This document shows, in pieces, positions 48,336 to 59,930 of a DNA stretch of 64,000 nucleotides (positions within the stretch are counted from its first letter, which is position 1; each line of letters starts with the position of its first letter). The notes under the pieces were generated by a model. That model ran no database searches. It saw only the letters and a program-made list of their open reading frames with translations, and was not told the origin of the DNA. This DNA is from Mycobacterium sp. UM_CSW (GTDB lineage: Bacteria; Actinomycetota; Actinomycetes; Mycobacteriales; Mycobacteriaceae). The stretch is from contig NZ_AUWQ01000029.1 in NCBI RefSeq assembly GCF_000455205.1, forward strand, positions 1-64,000, read 5' to 3'. The translations under genes were made by a program, and so were the position numbers.

Positions 48336-48861
48336 CGAGGAGGACACGGGCACCCAGTCATGGGTCCCGGACTTTTCCGACGACGACGACACCGGCCCGC
48401 GGCTGGCGGCCGAGTCACTCCCGGAGGAAAAGGAGGGCTCCGCCGACGAGGGCGCCGCCGACGAGGTCCCCGCCGAGGAGGAGGCCGGGGCCGAAGCCGG
48501 CGGGCTGCCGGTGCAACCGGTCGCCGTGCCCGGTCGCTACCAGTACCTGCGGTGGTGGCACCTGGTTCTGGTCCTCTTCGGCGGGTGGATCGTGGCGGGC
48601 GTGGTCGGGCTCGGGCTCTTCTATTGGTGGTACCACTCAATCGACAAGACGCCCGCGGTGTTCACGGTCCTGGTGTACGTCGTGGCGTGCGCGGTGGGCG
48701 GCGTGCTGCTGGCCATGGCGGAGGGCAGGGCGCTGATCTCCGCGCTGTCGCTCGCGGTGATGTCGGGGCCGTTCGCGTCCGTCGCCGCCGCGGCGCCCCT
48801 ATACGGCTACTACTACTGCGCCCATACGGGCCACTGCCTGATCGGCGTCATCCCGTACTAA
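48328..48861 (+). CDS. acidic membrane protein (Rv0461-like)
   Basis: A 177-residue protein (Rv0461 is 174). The first ~70 residues are strongly acidic (EEDTGTQSW, DDDDTG, EEKEGSADEGAADEV), then come helices at about residues 76-100, 108-130 and 135-160, and a Cys-containing end (YYYCAHTGHCLIG). It starts at GTG 48328 inside the end of the previous gene. It is the last gene of the aldehyde dehydrogenase operon before the inserted element. Function unknown. Confidence 0.85.
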   Translation: MADEEDTGTQSWVPDFSDDDDTGPRLAAESLPEEKEGSADEGAADEVPAEEEAGAEAGGLPVQPVAVPGRYQYLRWWHLVLVLFGGWIVAGVVGLGLFYWWYHSIDKTPAVFTVLVYVVACAVGGVLLAMAEGRALISALSLAVMSGPFASVAAAAPLYGYYYCAHTGHCLIGVIPY

Positions 48862-48865
48862 GAGT

Positions 48866-48882
48866 TGACCCATATTGGGTCA
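48866..48882. repeat. perfect palindrome at the inner boundary of the inserted element
   Basis: TGACCC-ATATT-GGGTCA starts 4 bp after the Rv0461-like stop and overlaps the stop codon of the TnpB-like gene. IS200/IS605 elements carry short hairpins at their ends, so it may mark the right end of the element. It could also act as a weak transcription end for the converging genes. Confidence 0.4.
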
Positions 48883-50886
48883 TGCGGCACCAATCAGCTT
48901 GGGGGCTGGTTGTTTTCGGCTGGTCCCGCGACGTCCGGGCTTGGAGTCTGGTCTGTTCGGGGGTGGGCCGGGTGCTGCTTGCTCAGCAGAGGCCACCACC
49001 GGGTGATGGCTGCCGGTCCTGGCCGAGCCAGCACCATTTGATGGTGGTCGTGGCTGGTGCCGGTTGACTGAGCCCTCCCACTCTTGCTGGGAGGCAAGCC
49101 ACACCCGTTGCAGGGTGTTGGCAAGCGTGTAGTCGACGCGCGCGGTGCGCGGATCATCGGGATCGGCGAGCTCGACGCATGCCGCCAGGATCGCCGAGGT
49201 GACGTCGCGGTCGGCCTGCAATCCGCATTCGGGGCAGTGGTGAGTGCGCTGTGCGAGCGTCTTGGGCACTCGATGACCGCATAAGCAGTGCTGGGACAGT
49301 GCGGTGCTGCGGGTACTGGCACGGTACAGTCTGCCGCCGGCGGCTTGGCATTCGCGTTCGAGGGCGGCCACCAGCATGCCGGGGCTAAACAACTGAATAC
49401 GCTTGCCCCACAACCTGGCCCAGGTCGAGATCCGGCAGTCTTCCACGGTGATCGCGTTGCCGTGGGCGGCAACGATCCGCGCGGAAACCTGCTCGGCGCG
49501 GGCCTGTTTGGCCTGACTGGCGGTGCGGGACTCGCTGGTGCGATCGCTGCGGGTGCGCTGATAGCGGCGGGAGAGCGTGTCGTGGCGGTAGGCACGCAGT
49601 GGCACCCCATCGGCGCGGGCAGCCCTCGGCCCGCCGGGGTTGGTGATCTGGCGTGCCGCCAACCCGGCCGCCGCTCGACGGGCCGCTCGCTTGTGCTGCC
49701 GCTGCGATGGGCCGTACTGATTGGGGTTGCTGTTACGCCGCGACCGATCCAACGCCTTGTGCCGTGCCCGGGCCTTCTTGGCCGCCCGCGCCGCGGCCTT
49801 CTGTTGTTCAGGTGTGCAGTCGATCCGATCGATGACCAGTTGCGCGGGACACTGGCTTGGGAACGAGGCGACCGCCAGGTTGGACACGTTGGCATCCACC
49901 CCGGCCCGCCGGCCGGCCGGAATCTCGGCGCGGCGGGCTCGGGTGGCCGGGGACTGATACCCGCTTTGATGGACCAGTAGGTGCGCGTAGTAGCGCCAGC
50001 CGCCAGGGGCCCGACGATCGGCGACGCGGACCAGGTCGATCTTGTGCCACACATCCGGATCGGCCAGGAAATGGGCCAGATGCGCCCACCGGCCCGCCCC
50101 TTGCGGTAGCCGCACAGGTAGCACGAGATCTCCGGCGGGCAGCCCGGTGAATACCACCGCCAGAACACCATCGTGATCCCACCAGGAGCCGCTGGCCGGC
50201 CGCCTCGGTGGCGCCAGCCGAGCGGGCTGGCCCAGGACCGAGGTGCCCGCCACCCGACCGGTCGCCGCGGTCGCCGTGCTCACTGCAGCAGGCAGCCCTG
50301 GGTGCCGATATTCGCCCAGGTGCCCATCCAAGGTGCCGACCAGCCGGTAGGTTTCCCACGTCGGCCGACTCTTGGTGTGGGACCGGGCCCGGCCGGGAAT
50401 GCGGGTGAACTCCCACCACGACCCCACCCGCGGCGGGCCGTGCCGGCGTCCCGAGGCGTGGGCAAACAGATGCCGATCCACCGTTTCCCACACTTCGTCA
50501 GCCACGTGCAACCCGATGGCTTTGGTCAGGTGATCCCGCATCCATCCGCTGTCCTCAATATGGCGCTTGGCCGCGGCCTCAAGACCTTTGCGCGTCAATC
50601 CCAGCCGCTCGCGCACCGCGTTCGGATCACGGGCCCGTTCTTGGCGGGCCGCCCGATACACCTGACACCGCGCTTGGGCGTCGCGCTGCAGCGCGCGGCG
50701 CAGCCGAAACACCGCCTCCCAGTGCCGGTCCACCCGCCGCCGCACCACCGGGTCGCTGACGTCGAGTTCCAGGCGGATCACCGACACCGGCCCGCGGTAT
50801 GTGAAGTTGGGGGCCTTCGACTTGCCGCGCCGCCGCGGAATCATCTCATCGCTGATAGCGGTGGGGCTGGCTGCCATGTGCGTCAT
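48880..50886 (-). CDS. large TnpB-like RuvC endonuclease
   Basis: A 668-residue protein, well above the ~400 of canonical TnpB. Residues 1-~320 form a long, Arg-rich N-terminal region. RuvC motifs follow: Asp331 in AGVDANVSNLA, Glu482 in ITVEDCRIS, and DRDVTSA at about 559-565. A zinc ribbon (CLCG ... CPECG) lies just before the last motif; its first knuckle is C-x-C instead of C-x2-C. The Pro-rich last 60 residues are probably disordered. ATG 50886 is tentative; ATG 50877 or 50844 may be the true start. TnpB proteins are RNA-guided nucleases. No tnpA or CRISPR lies nearby. Confidence 0.85.
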   Translation of the reverse strand: MTHMAASPTAISDEMIPRRRGKSKAPNFTYRGPVSVIRLELDVSDPVVRRRVDRHWEAVFRLRRALQRDAQARCQVYRAARQERARDPNAVRERLGLTRKGLEAAAKRHIEDSGWMRDHLTKAIGLHVADEVWETVDRHLFAHASGRRHGPPRVGSWWEFTRIPGRARSHTKSRPTWETYRLVGTLDGHLGEYRHPGLPAAVSTATAATGRVAGTSVLGQPARLAPPRRPASGSWWDHDGVLAVVFTGLPAGDLVLPVRLPQGAGRWAHLAHFLADPDVWHKIDLVRVADRRAPGGWRYYAHLLVHQSGYQSPATRARRAEIPAGRRAGVDANVSNLAVASFPSQCPAQLVIDRIDCTPEQQKAAARAAKKARARHKALDRSRRNSNPNQYGPSQRQHKRAARRAAAGLAARQITNPGGPRAARADGVPLRAYRHDTLSRRYQRTRSDRTSESRTASQAKQARAEQVSARIVAAHGNAITVEDCRISTWARLWGKRIQLFSPGMLVAALERECQAAGGRLYRASTRSTALSQHCLCGHRVPKTLAQRTHHCPECGLQADRDVTSAILAACVELADPDDPRTARVDYTLANTLQRVWLASQQEWEGSVNRHQPRPPSNGAGSARTGSHHPVVASAEQAAPGPPPNRPDSKPGRRGTSRKQPAPKLIGAA

Positions 50887-51362
50887 GAAACCATCACCCA
50901 CTGACACCGACACGCTGCGACACCGATGGCGAAACCTGCTGCCGCTCACCGGGCTAACCTGCGCCTAGGTGCAGCCGCTGTACGCCATGGCCGCACAGCG
51001 GCTGCCGCCACTTCTCGGACGGCCCTCGGCCCTGCCGTTGGCGGTGCGGGTGCTGCTGGTGCTCGCCCATCTGCGCACAAACCTGACCACCCGCGCGCTG
51101 GCGGCGCTGTTTTACACCAGCCAATCCAGGGTGGACCGCGTCATCCATTACCTGGTGCGGTGCTGCCCGCGCGTTACAGCCCATTCCGACCGGCGGCACC
51201 GGGCCGTGGATCATCACGGCCCTCTCATCCCGGTGCACGATCAGTCGATCACCGCCGTCAGTAAGAACTACCGCCGCAGCGTCAACCACCCAGATCATCA
51301 TCTGTGCTCACCGGCGCCGCGTGCTGGTAGCCAGTCACTGCTGGCCCGGTAACCGCAACGAC
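50885..51362 (+). pseudogene. decayed, truncated IS5-type (DDE) transposase
   Basis: Reading from ATG 50885, the frame has an in-frame TAG at 50966-50968, then a good helix-turn-helix part (RVLLVLAHLRTNLTTRALAA, TSQSRVDRVIHYLV). After that the conserved text changes frame several times: ALQPIPTGGTGPWII, then PLIPVHDQSITAVSKNYRRS, then QIIICAHRRRVLV and HCWPGNRND. These are segments of the DDE_Tnp_4 family, including the Asp-containing VHDQS strand. The remainder of the catalytic domain is missing. Its first ATG shares the CATG with the TnpB-like start on the other strand. Confidence 0.8.
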
Positions 51363-51657
51363 GGTCAGCACAGCATTGACCTCCTCGGTGGCAACCGGGC
51401 AGTGCTCAACTCCACGGGGAACAACGAACAGTTGTCCCGCCCCACCACGACGTCTCGATCACGCAGCCGGATCGTCAGCTAAACGTGCTAAGACCAGGAA
51501 CAGTTCGTCGGTGTCTTCGTGGCTATGCCAGACCAACCCGCCATCAAGTTTGACAACCTTGATTTCGTAATCGCTCAGGCGCGCAACCATTTTCGGTGAC
51601 CAGAGCCCGGAGAAACAACGATAACTCCTCGGTGAGGCCCACGACGTTATTCGTCAC
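51363..51657 (-). pseudogene. decayed cupin gene remnant
   Basis: On the minus strand, three frames together read as a small cupin: GTG 51657 begins TNNVVGLTEELSLF, the next frame continues LWSPKMVARLSDYEIKVVKL and WHSHEDTDELFLVL, and the third reads RLRDRDVVVG then QLFVVPRGVEHCPVATEEVN. At least two frameshifts and a stop break it. The end is cut at about 51363 by the transposase remnant, which suggests that the IS inserted into or beside this gene. Confidence 0.7.
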
Positions 51658-51751
51658 GACACAAGCATGACCCGCTACCCACAGCGTTCAAATCGCCATC
51701 GAGCGCCCACCACGATTACAGGTCACCTTTTAGGCCGTTAGGGTAGGGCTC

Positions 51752-53146
<1,395 letters not shown>

Positions 53147-53153
53147 GCTCGTC

Positions 53154-53438
53154 GTGACCAGCAGCGACACCACCGCCATGACCGTGGGCGCGATCGGCGG
53201 GGTCGCCGCGGGTTATGTCCTGTGGTTGGTGGCCTTTTCGATCGCCGACGACAACGCGGCGGTGGGCCGGTGGGCCCCGACGGTGCTGCTCGGCTCGGCC
53301 GTGCTCGCGGTCTGCGCCGTGCTGTGGGCTTTGGTGCAACGCCGGCGCGGCAAGTACGCGTGGTATGGGTTCGGCGTCGGCCTGCCCGTCGCGCCCCTGG
53401 CGCTGACGCTGGCCGTGCTGGCCGACGTCTACTTCTAA
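53154..53438 (+). CDS. small membrane protein (Rv0463-like)
   Basis: A 94-residue protein with three helices (VGAIGGVAAGYVLWLVAFSI, VLLGSAVLAVCAVLWALV, FGVGLPVAPLALTLAVLA). It starts 7 bp after lpdC, so it is in the same transcript, and its end overlaps the converging Rv0464c-like gene by 4 bp. Function unknown; Rv0463 is 97 residues. Confidence 0.82.
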   Translation: MTSSDTTAMTVGAIGGVAAGYVLWLVAFSIADDNAAVGRWAPTVLLGSAVLAVCAVLWALVQRRRGKYAWYGFGVGLPVAPLALTLAVLADVYF

Positions 53439-53988
53439 CCGGGCTTGTCCAACGGGATGGCCAGCGCCGACATCGTCGCGGCCAGGCCGTCGTATTGGCT
53501 TGCCAGCAAGCAGAATTCGATGAGCTGGCGCCGGTCCAGGTGAGTGGCCAGCTCCCGCCAGGTCGCGTCGCTGACCGTGCGGTCCTTGACGAATTCGTCG
53601 GTGGCCGCCAGCAGCGCCTGCTGGCGCACGGTCAGGCGCGCCTCGACCCGGTCCAGGGTCTCGGGCCACGCGAAAATCGCGGCCTGCAGGTCGTCGTCCA
53701 GGCCCTGATGGCGGGCCATCCCGCGGTGGTGCTGCAGCTCGTATTCGCAACCGCGCACGTGCGCGACCCGCAGGATCACCAACTCGGTGTCGATCGCCGG
53801 CAACCGGCCCCGCAGCAGCCGTCCGCCGTACATCGCCCAGGTCCAGAACAACGCCCGGCGCTGCCCCAGGGTGGTGAACAGGTGCATCTCCGGCACCCCC
53901 ATCCGGCGCGCGGCCGCCTTCGCCATCACCCAGTTGATCGGCCCCAGCTCGCGGAAGCGTCCCGACGGGATCCGGCCGCTTTGCGCGG

Positions 53989-53992
<4 letters not shown>
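53435..53992 (-). CDS. carboxymuconolactone decarboxylase (AhpD-like) family protein
   Basis: A 185-residue helical protein. AIDTELVILRVAHVRGCEYELQHH, split around the Cys and His of GCEYELQHH, corresponds to the AhpD active region, but the usual Cys-x2-Cys is reduced to a single Cys followed by Glu. It therefore may not be a disulfide reductase. The start overlaps the ramB stop (ATGA), so it is co-translated with ramB. Rv0464c is 190 residues. Confidence 0.87.
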
Positions 53993-55413
<1,421 letters not shown>

Positions 55414-55575
55414 TTAACGAAGAATACCGGCCGATGCGAAGGCGCTGTTAGCAGAGTTGGCACGGAGTCGCTTTCGCGTCGCGATTGGTGTTTTGAAGTT
55501 GCGCTTTGGCAGTATTCGCATCGCGGGCCGGGGTTAACCTGGGATACCGATGCGGAGGGAACGGGGAGCACAGCC

Positions 55576-56370
55576 GTGAGCCTGGACAAGATACTGATGC
55601 CGGTGCCGGACGGGCACCCGGATGTATTTGGTCGCGAGTGGCCGCTCCGGGTCGCCGACATCGACCGCACCGGCCGGCTGCGGCTCGACGCCGCCGCCCG
55701 GCACATCCAGGACATCGGCCAGGACCAGCTGCGCGAGATGGGCTTCGAGGAGACCCACCCCCTGTGGATCGTGCGGCGCACCATGGTCGACCTGATCCGC
55801 CCGATCGAGTTTCAGGACATGTTGCGGTGCCGGCGCTGGTGTTCGGGCACCTCGAACCGATGGTGCGAGATGCGGGTCCGCATCGACGGTCGCAAGGGCG
55901 GCCTGATCGAGTCCGAGGCCTTCTGGATCAACATCAACCGGGAAACGCAGATGCCGTCGCGCATCGCCGACGACTTCCTGGCCGGCCTGCACAAGACCAC
56001 CTCGGTGACCCGCCTGAAGTGGAAGGGCTACCTCAAGCCGGGCAGCCGCGACGACGCGACCGAGATCCACGAGTTCCCCGTCCGGGTGACCGACATCGAC
56101 CTGTTCGACCACATGAACAACTCGGTGTATTGGAGCGTGATCGAGGATTACCTGGCTTCGCATCCCGAGCTGCTGCGGTGGCCGCTGCGGACCACGATCG
56201 AGCACGAGGCGCCGGTCGCGCTGGGCGACAAACTCGAGATCATTTCGCATGTCCACCCGGCCGGTTCGACCGATCAATTCGGTCCGAACCTGGCGGACCG
56301 GGCTGTTACAACGCTCACATATGCGGTCGGCGACGAGACAAAAGCCGTCGCCGCGATCTTCGCTTTATAG
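55576..56370 (+). CDS. acyl-ACP thioesterase family protein (Rv0466-like)
   Basis: A 264-residue protein, exactly the length of Rv0466, with two hotdog halves. Half one (VADIDRTGRLRLDAAARHIQ) and half two (VRVTDIDLFDHMNNSVYWSV) match FatA-type thioesterases, where the Asp/Asn and His in DHMNNS are catalytic. It may release fatty acids from acyl-ACP. GTG 55576 follows GGGGAGCA. It is upstream of icl with 286 bp between. Confidence 0.92.
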   Translation: MSLDKILMPVPDGHPDVFGREWPLRVADIDRTGRLRLDAAARHIQDIGQDQLREMGFEETHPLWIVRRTMVDLIRPIEFQDMLRCRRWCSGTSNRWCEMRVRIDGRKGGLIESEAFWININRETQMPSRIADDFLAGLHKTTSVTRLKWKGYLKPGSRDDATEIHEFPVRVTDIDLFDHMNNSVYWSVIEDYLASHPELLRWPLRTTIEHEAPVALGDKLEIISHVHPAGSTDQFGPNLADRAVTTLTYAVGDETKAVAAIFAL

Positions 56371-56389
56371 CGGTACCGTCGGTCCCCTC

Positions 56390-56510
56390 AATTTGCGTTC
56401 TGACCTGCGAAAATATGGTTACTGACCGGTAGCTTCTGAAACGGTTAAGTTTGCGTTCATCTTCGCAAAGTTCGCAAAATTGAGCGATCGTGTTGCCGAA
56501 ATTGGCAAAT
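56390..56510. promoter_or_regulatory. cluster of RamB-like sites upstream of icl
   Basis: The 286-bp gap before icl is unusually AT-rich in its first half and holds repeated TTTGC/GCAAA words: AATTTGCG (56390), TGCGAAAAT (56406), AAGTTTGCG (56447), tandem TTCGCAAAGTT and TTCGCAAAATT (56462-56481) and AAATTGGCAAAT (56499). These resemble the RamB half-site (A/C)A(A/C)TTTGCAAA and lie in the promoter of a known RamB target. Confidence 0.55.
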
Positions 56511-56656
56511 GAAACGGGTGGACCTGCACGAACAAGCTGTGCCATCTTCGAGTTAGCACGCCAGTGAAGTTGAGCCCTAGCTACCGCCGCAAGGCGGGTG
56601 GCGTGGACCGTTCAGCGTCAGTTCAGCAATTGAAGACCGTTTAAGGAGTAAGCCCA

Positions 56657-57943
56657 ATGTCTGTCGTTGGCACGCCCAAGAGCGCCGAGCAGATCCAGCA
56701 CGACTGGGACACCAACCCGCGGTGGAAGGGTGTCACGCGCACCTACTCCGCCGAGGACGTCGTCGCGCTGCAAGGCACTGTTGTCGAGGAGCACACCCTG
56801 GCCCGCCGCGGCGCGGAGGTGTTGTGGGAAGAGCTGCACGACCTGGAGTGGGTCAACGCGCTGGGCGCGCTGACCGGCAACCAGGCCGTGCAGCAGGTTC
56901 GCGCCGGCCTGAAGGCCATCTACCTGTCGGGGTGGCAGGTCGCCGGTGACGCCAACCTGTCCGGCCACACCTACCCCGACCAGAGCCTGTACCCGGCCAA
57001 CTCGGTGCCCCAGGTGGTCCGCCGGATCAACAACGCGCTGCAGCGCGCCGACCAGATCGCCAAGGTCGAGGGCGACAAGTCGGTGGAGAACTGGCTGGCG
57101 CCGATCGTCGCGGACGGCGAGGCCGGCTTCGGCGGTGCGCTCAACGTCTACGAGCTGCAGAAGGCCCTGATCGCCGCCGGCGTCGCCGGTTCGCACTGGG
57201 AGGACCAGCTGGCGTCGGAGAAGAAGTGCGGCCACCTCGGCGGCAAGGTGCTGATCCCGACCCAGCAGCACATCCGCACCCTGACCTCGGCCCGGCTGGC
57301 CGCCGACGTGTGCGGCGTGCCGACCGTCGTGATCGCCCGCACCGACGCCGAGGCGGCGACGCTGATCACGTCCGACGTCGACGAGCGTGACCAGCCGTTC
57401 ATCACCGGCGAGCGCACCAAGGAAGGCTTCTACCGGACCAAGAACGGCATCGAGCCCTGCATCGCTCGGGCGAAGGCCTACGCCCCGTTCGCCGACCTGA
57501 TCTGGATGGAGACCGGCACGCCCGACCTCGAGCTGGCGCGCAAGTTCTCCGAGTCGGTGAAGGCGGAGTTCCCCGACCAGATGCTGGCGTACAACTGCTC
57601 GCCGTCGTTCAACTGGCGCAAGCACCTGGACGACGGCACCATCGCGAAGTTCCAGAAGGAGCTTGCCGCAATGGGATTCAAGTTCCAGTTCATCACGCTG
57701 GCCGGCTTCCACGCGCTGAACTACTCGATGTTCGATCTGGCCTACGGCTACGCCCGCAACCAGATGAGCGCCTACGTGGAGCTGCAGGAGCGCGAGTTCG
57801 CCGCCGAGGAGCGTGGCTACACCGCCACCAAGCACCAGCGCGAGGTCGGTGCCGGTTACTTCGACCGGATCGCGACCACGGTGGACCCCACCTCGTCGAC
57901 CACGGCGCTGACCGGTTCGACCGAAGAGGGCCAGTTCCACTGA
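56657..57943 (+). CDS. icl: isocitrate lyase
   Basis: A 428-residue enzyme, the same length as Rv0467. The active-site loop [10 protein letters not shown] has the catalytic Cys, with [13 protein letters not shown] near the start and the NCSPSFNW motif after residue 310. It splits isocitrate into glyoxylate and succinate and also serves in the methylcitrate cycle, so it is needed for growth on fatty acids. AAGGAG lies 8-9 bases before ATG 56657. A terminator-like hairpin follows at 58025. Confidence 0.98.
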   Translation: MSVVGTPKSAEQIQHDWDTNPRWKGVTRTYSAEDVVALQGTVVEEHTLARRGAEVLWEELHDLEWVNALGALTGNQAVQQVRAGLKAIYLSGWQVAGDANLSGHTYPDQSLYPANSVPQVVRRINNALQRADQIAKVEGDKSVENWLAPIVADGEAGFGGALNVYELQKALIAAGVAGSHWEDQLASEKKCGHLGGKVLIPTQQHIRTLTSARLAADVCGVPTVVIARTDAEAATLITSDVDERDQPFITGERTKEGFYRTKNGIEPCIARAKAYAPFADLIWMETGTPDLELARKFSESVKAEFPDQMLAYNCSPSFNWRKHLDDGTIAKFQKELAAMGFKFQFITLAGFHALNYSMFDLAYGYARNQMSAYVELQEREFAAEERGYTATKHQREVGAGYFDRIATTVDPTSSTTALTGSTEEGQFH

Positions 57944-57959
57944 GTTAATCCGCCGACCA

Positions 57960-58005
57960 GACGCAGAATCGCACGTTTGCGATTGAGATCATGCGAGTCT
58001 GCGTC
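57960..58005. repeat. imperfect palindromic intergenic element
   Basis: GACGCAGAATCGCA (57960-57973) and TGCGAGTCTGCGTC (57992-58005) form a 14-bp inverted repeat with one mismatch around 18 bases. An inner pair TCGCA/TGCGA can form an alternative hairpin. It looks like a mycobacterial repetitive extragenic palindrome rather than a terminator, as no T-run follows. Confidence 0.55.
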
Positions 58006-58024
58006 TGCTCGCGGCTGAAGTAGC

Positions 58025-58059
58025 ATAGGCCCCGCCCGGCCACGCTGGGCGGGGCCTAT
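58025..58059 (+). terminator. GC-rich hairpin after icl
   Basis: A perfect 13-bp stem, ATAGGCCCCGCCC against GGGCGGGGCCTAT, with a 9-base loop. It lacks a T-run, as is common for mycobacterial terminators. It lies 82 bp after the icl stop and 40 bp before the fadB2 start. Confidence 0.6.
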
Positions 58060-58098
58060 TGCGGTGCATGACAACACGACTCGGGAGAGAGACAACAA

Positions 58099-58962
58099 GT
58101 GAGCGACGCAGCGATTCAGCGGGTCGGGGTTGTCGGTGCGGGGCAGATGGGCTCCGGCATCGCCGAGGTCTCCGTCCGCGCGGGAGTCGACGTAACGGTG
58201 TACGAGCCGACCGAGGCGCTGATCACGGCGGGGCGCAACCGCATCGTCAAGTCGCTGGAGCGGGGAGTCAGCGCCGGCAAGGTGACCGAGCGGGAGCGGG
58301 ACAGCGCGCTCGGCAAGCTGACCTTCACGACCAACCTGAAGGACCTGGCCGACCGCCAGTTGGTGATCGAGGCCATCGTCGAGGACGAGGCCGTCAAGGC
58401 CGAGCTGTTCGCCGAACTGGACCGGGTCGTCACCGATCCCGACGCCGTGCTGGCGTCGAACACCTCCAGCATCCCGATCATGAAGGTCGCGGCGGCCACC
58501 AAGAACCCCCAGCGCGTGCTCGGCCTGCACTTCTTCAACCCGGTGCCGGTGCTGCCGTTGGTCGAGCTGGTGTGCACGCTCGTCACCGACGAAGCCGCCG
58601 CCGCGCGCACCGAGCAGTTCGCCGGCGCGGTGCTGGGCAAGCAGGTGGTGCGCTGCTCGGACCGGTCCGGCTTCGTGGTCAACGCGCTGCTGGTGCCCTA
58701 CTTGCTGTCGGCGATCCGGATGGTGGAGGCCGGCTTCGCCAGCGTCGAGGACGTCGACAAGGCCGTCGTCGCGGGGTTGTCGCACCCGATGGGACCGCTG
58801 CGGCTGTCCGACCTCGTCGGCCTCGACACCCTCAAACTCATCGCGGATAAAATGTTCGAGGAATTCAAAGAACCGCAATACGGTCCACCGCCGCTGCTGC
58901 TGCGCATGGTCGAGGCGGGCCGGCTGGGCAAAAAATCCGGTCAGGGTTTCTATACTTACTGA
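58099..58962 (+). CDS. fadB2: 3-hydroxybutyryl-CoA dehydrogenase
   Basis: A 287-residue enzyme (Rv0468 is 286). NAD site GVVGAGQMGSGIAE, catalytic His and Glu in GLHFFNPVPVLPLVE, and the Asn in SGFVVNALL are present. It oxidises 3-hydroxyacyl-CoA reversibly, linking beta-oxidation and fatty acid synthesis. It starts with GTG 58099. Its place right after icl suits fatty acid catabolism, although the hairpin between suggests separate transcription. Confidence 0.95.
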   Translation: MSDAAIQRVGVVGAGQMGSGIAEVSVRAGVDVTVYEPTEALITAGRNRIVKSLERGVSAGKVTERERDSALGKLTFTTNLKDLADRQLVIEAIVEDEAVKAELFAELDRVVTDPDAVLASNTSSIPIMKVAAATKNPQRVLGLHFFNPVPVLPLVELVCTLVTDEAAAARTEQFAGAVLGKQVVRCSDRSGFVVNALLVPYLLSAIRMVEAGFASVEDVDKAVVAGLSHPMGPLRLSDLVGLDTLKLIADKMFEEFKEPQYGPPPLLLRMVEAGRLGKKSGQGFYTY

Positions 58963-58982
58963 CGCGGCCGGTGTCTGTGTAG

Positions 58983-59906
<924 letters not shown>

Positions 59907-59930
59907 CGTCCCGGCGGCCGGCGCCGCCGG

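Noticed and set aside
48880-50886. Calling the TnpB-like protein a Cas12 effector
   Set aside because: No CRISPR array or cas1/cas2 is visible in the window. The motifs and the transposase debris fit a TnpB-type element better.
58025-58059. Riboswitch or tRNA-like structure upstream of fadB2
   Set aside because: A simple perfect hairpin without conserved riboswitch elements or cloverleaf arms; terminator-like is the more modest reading.
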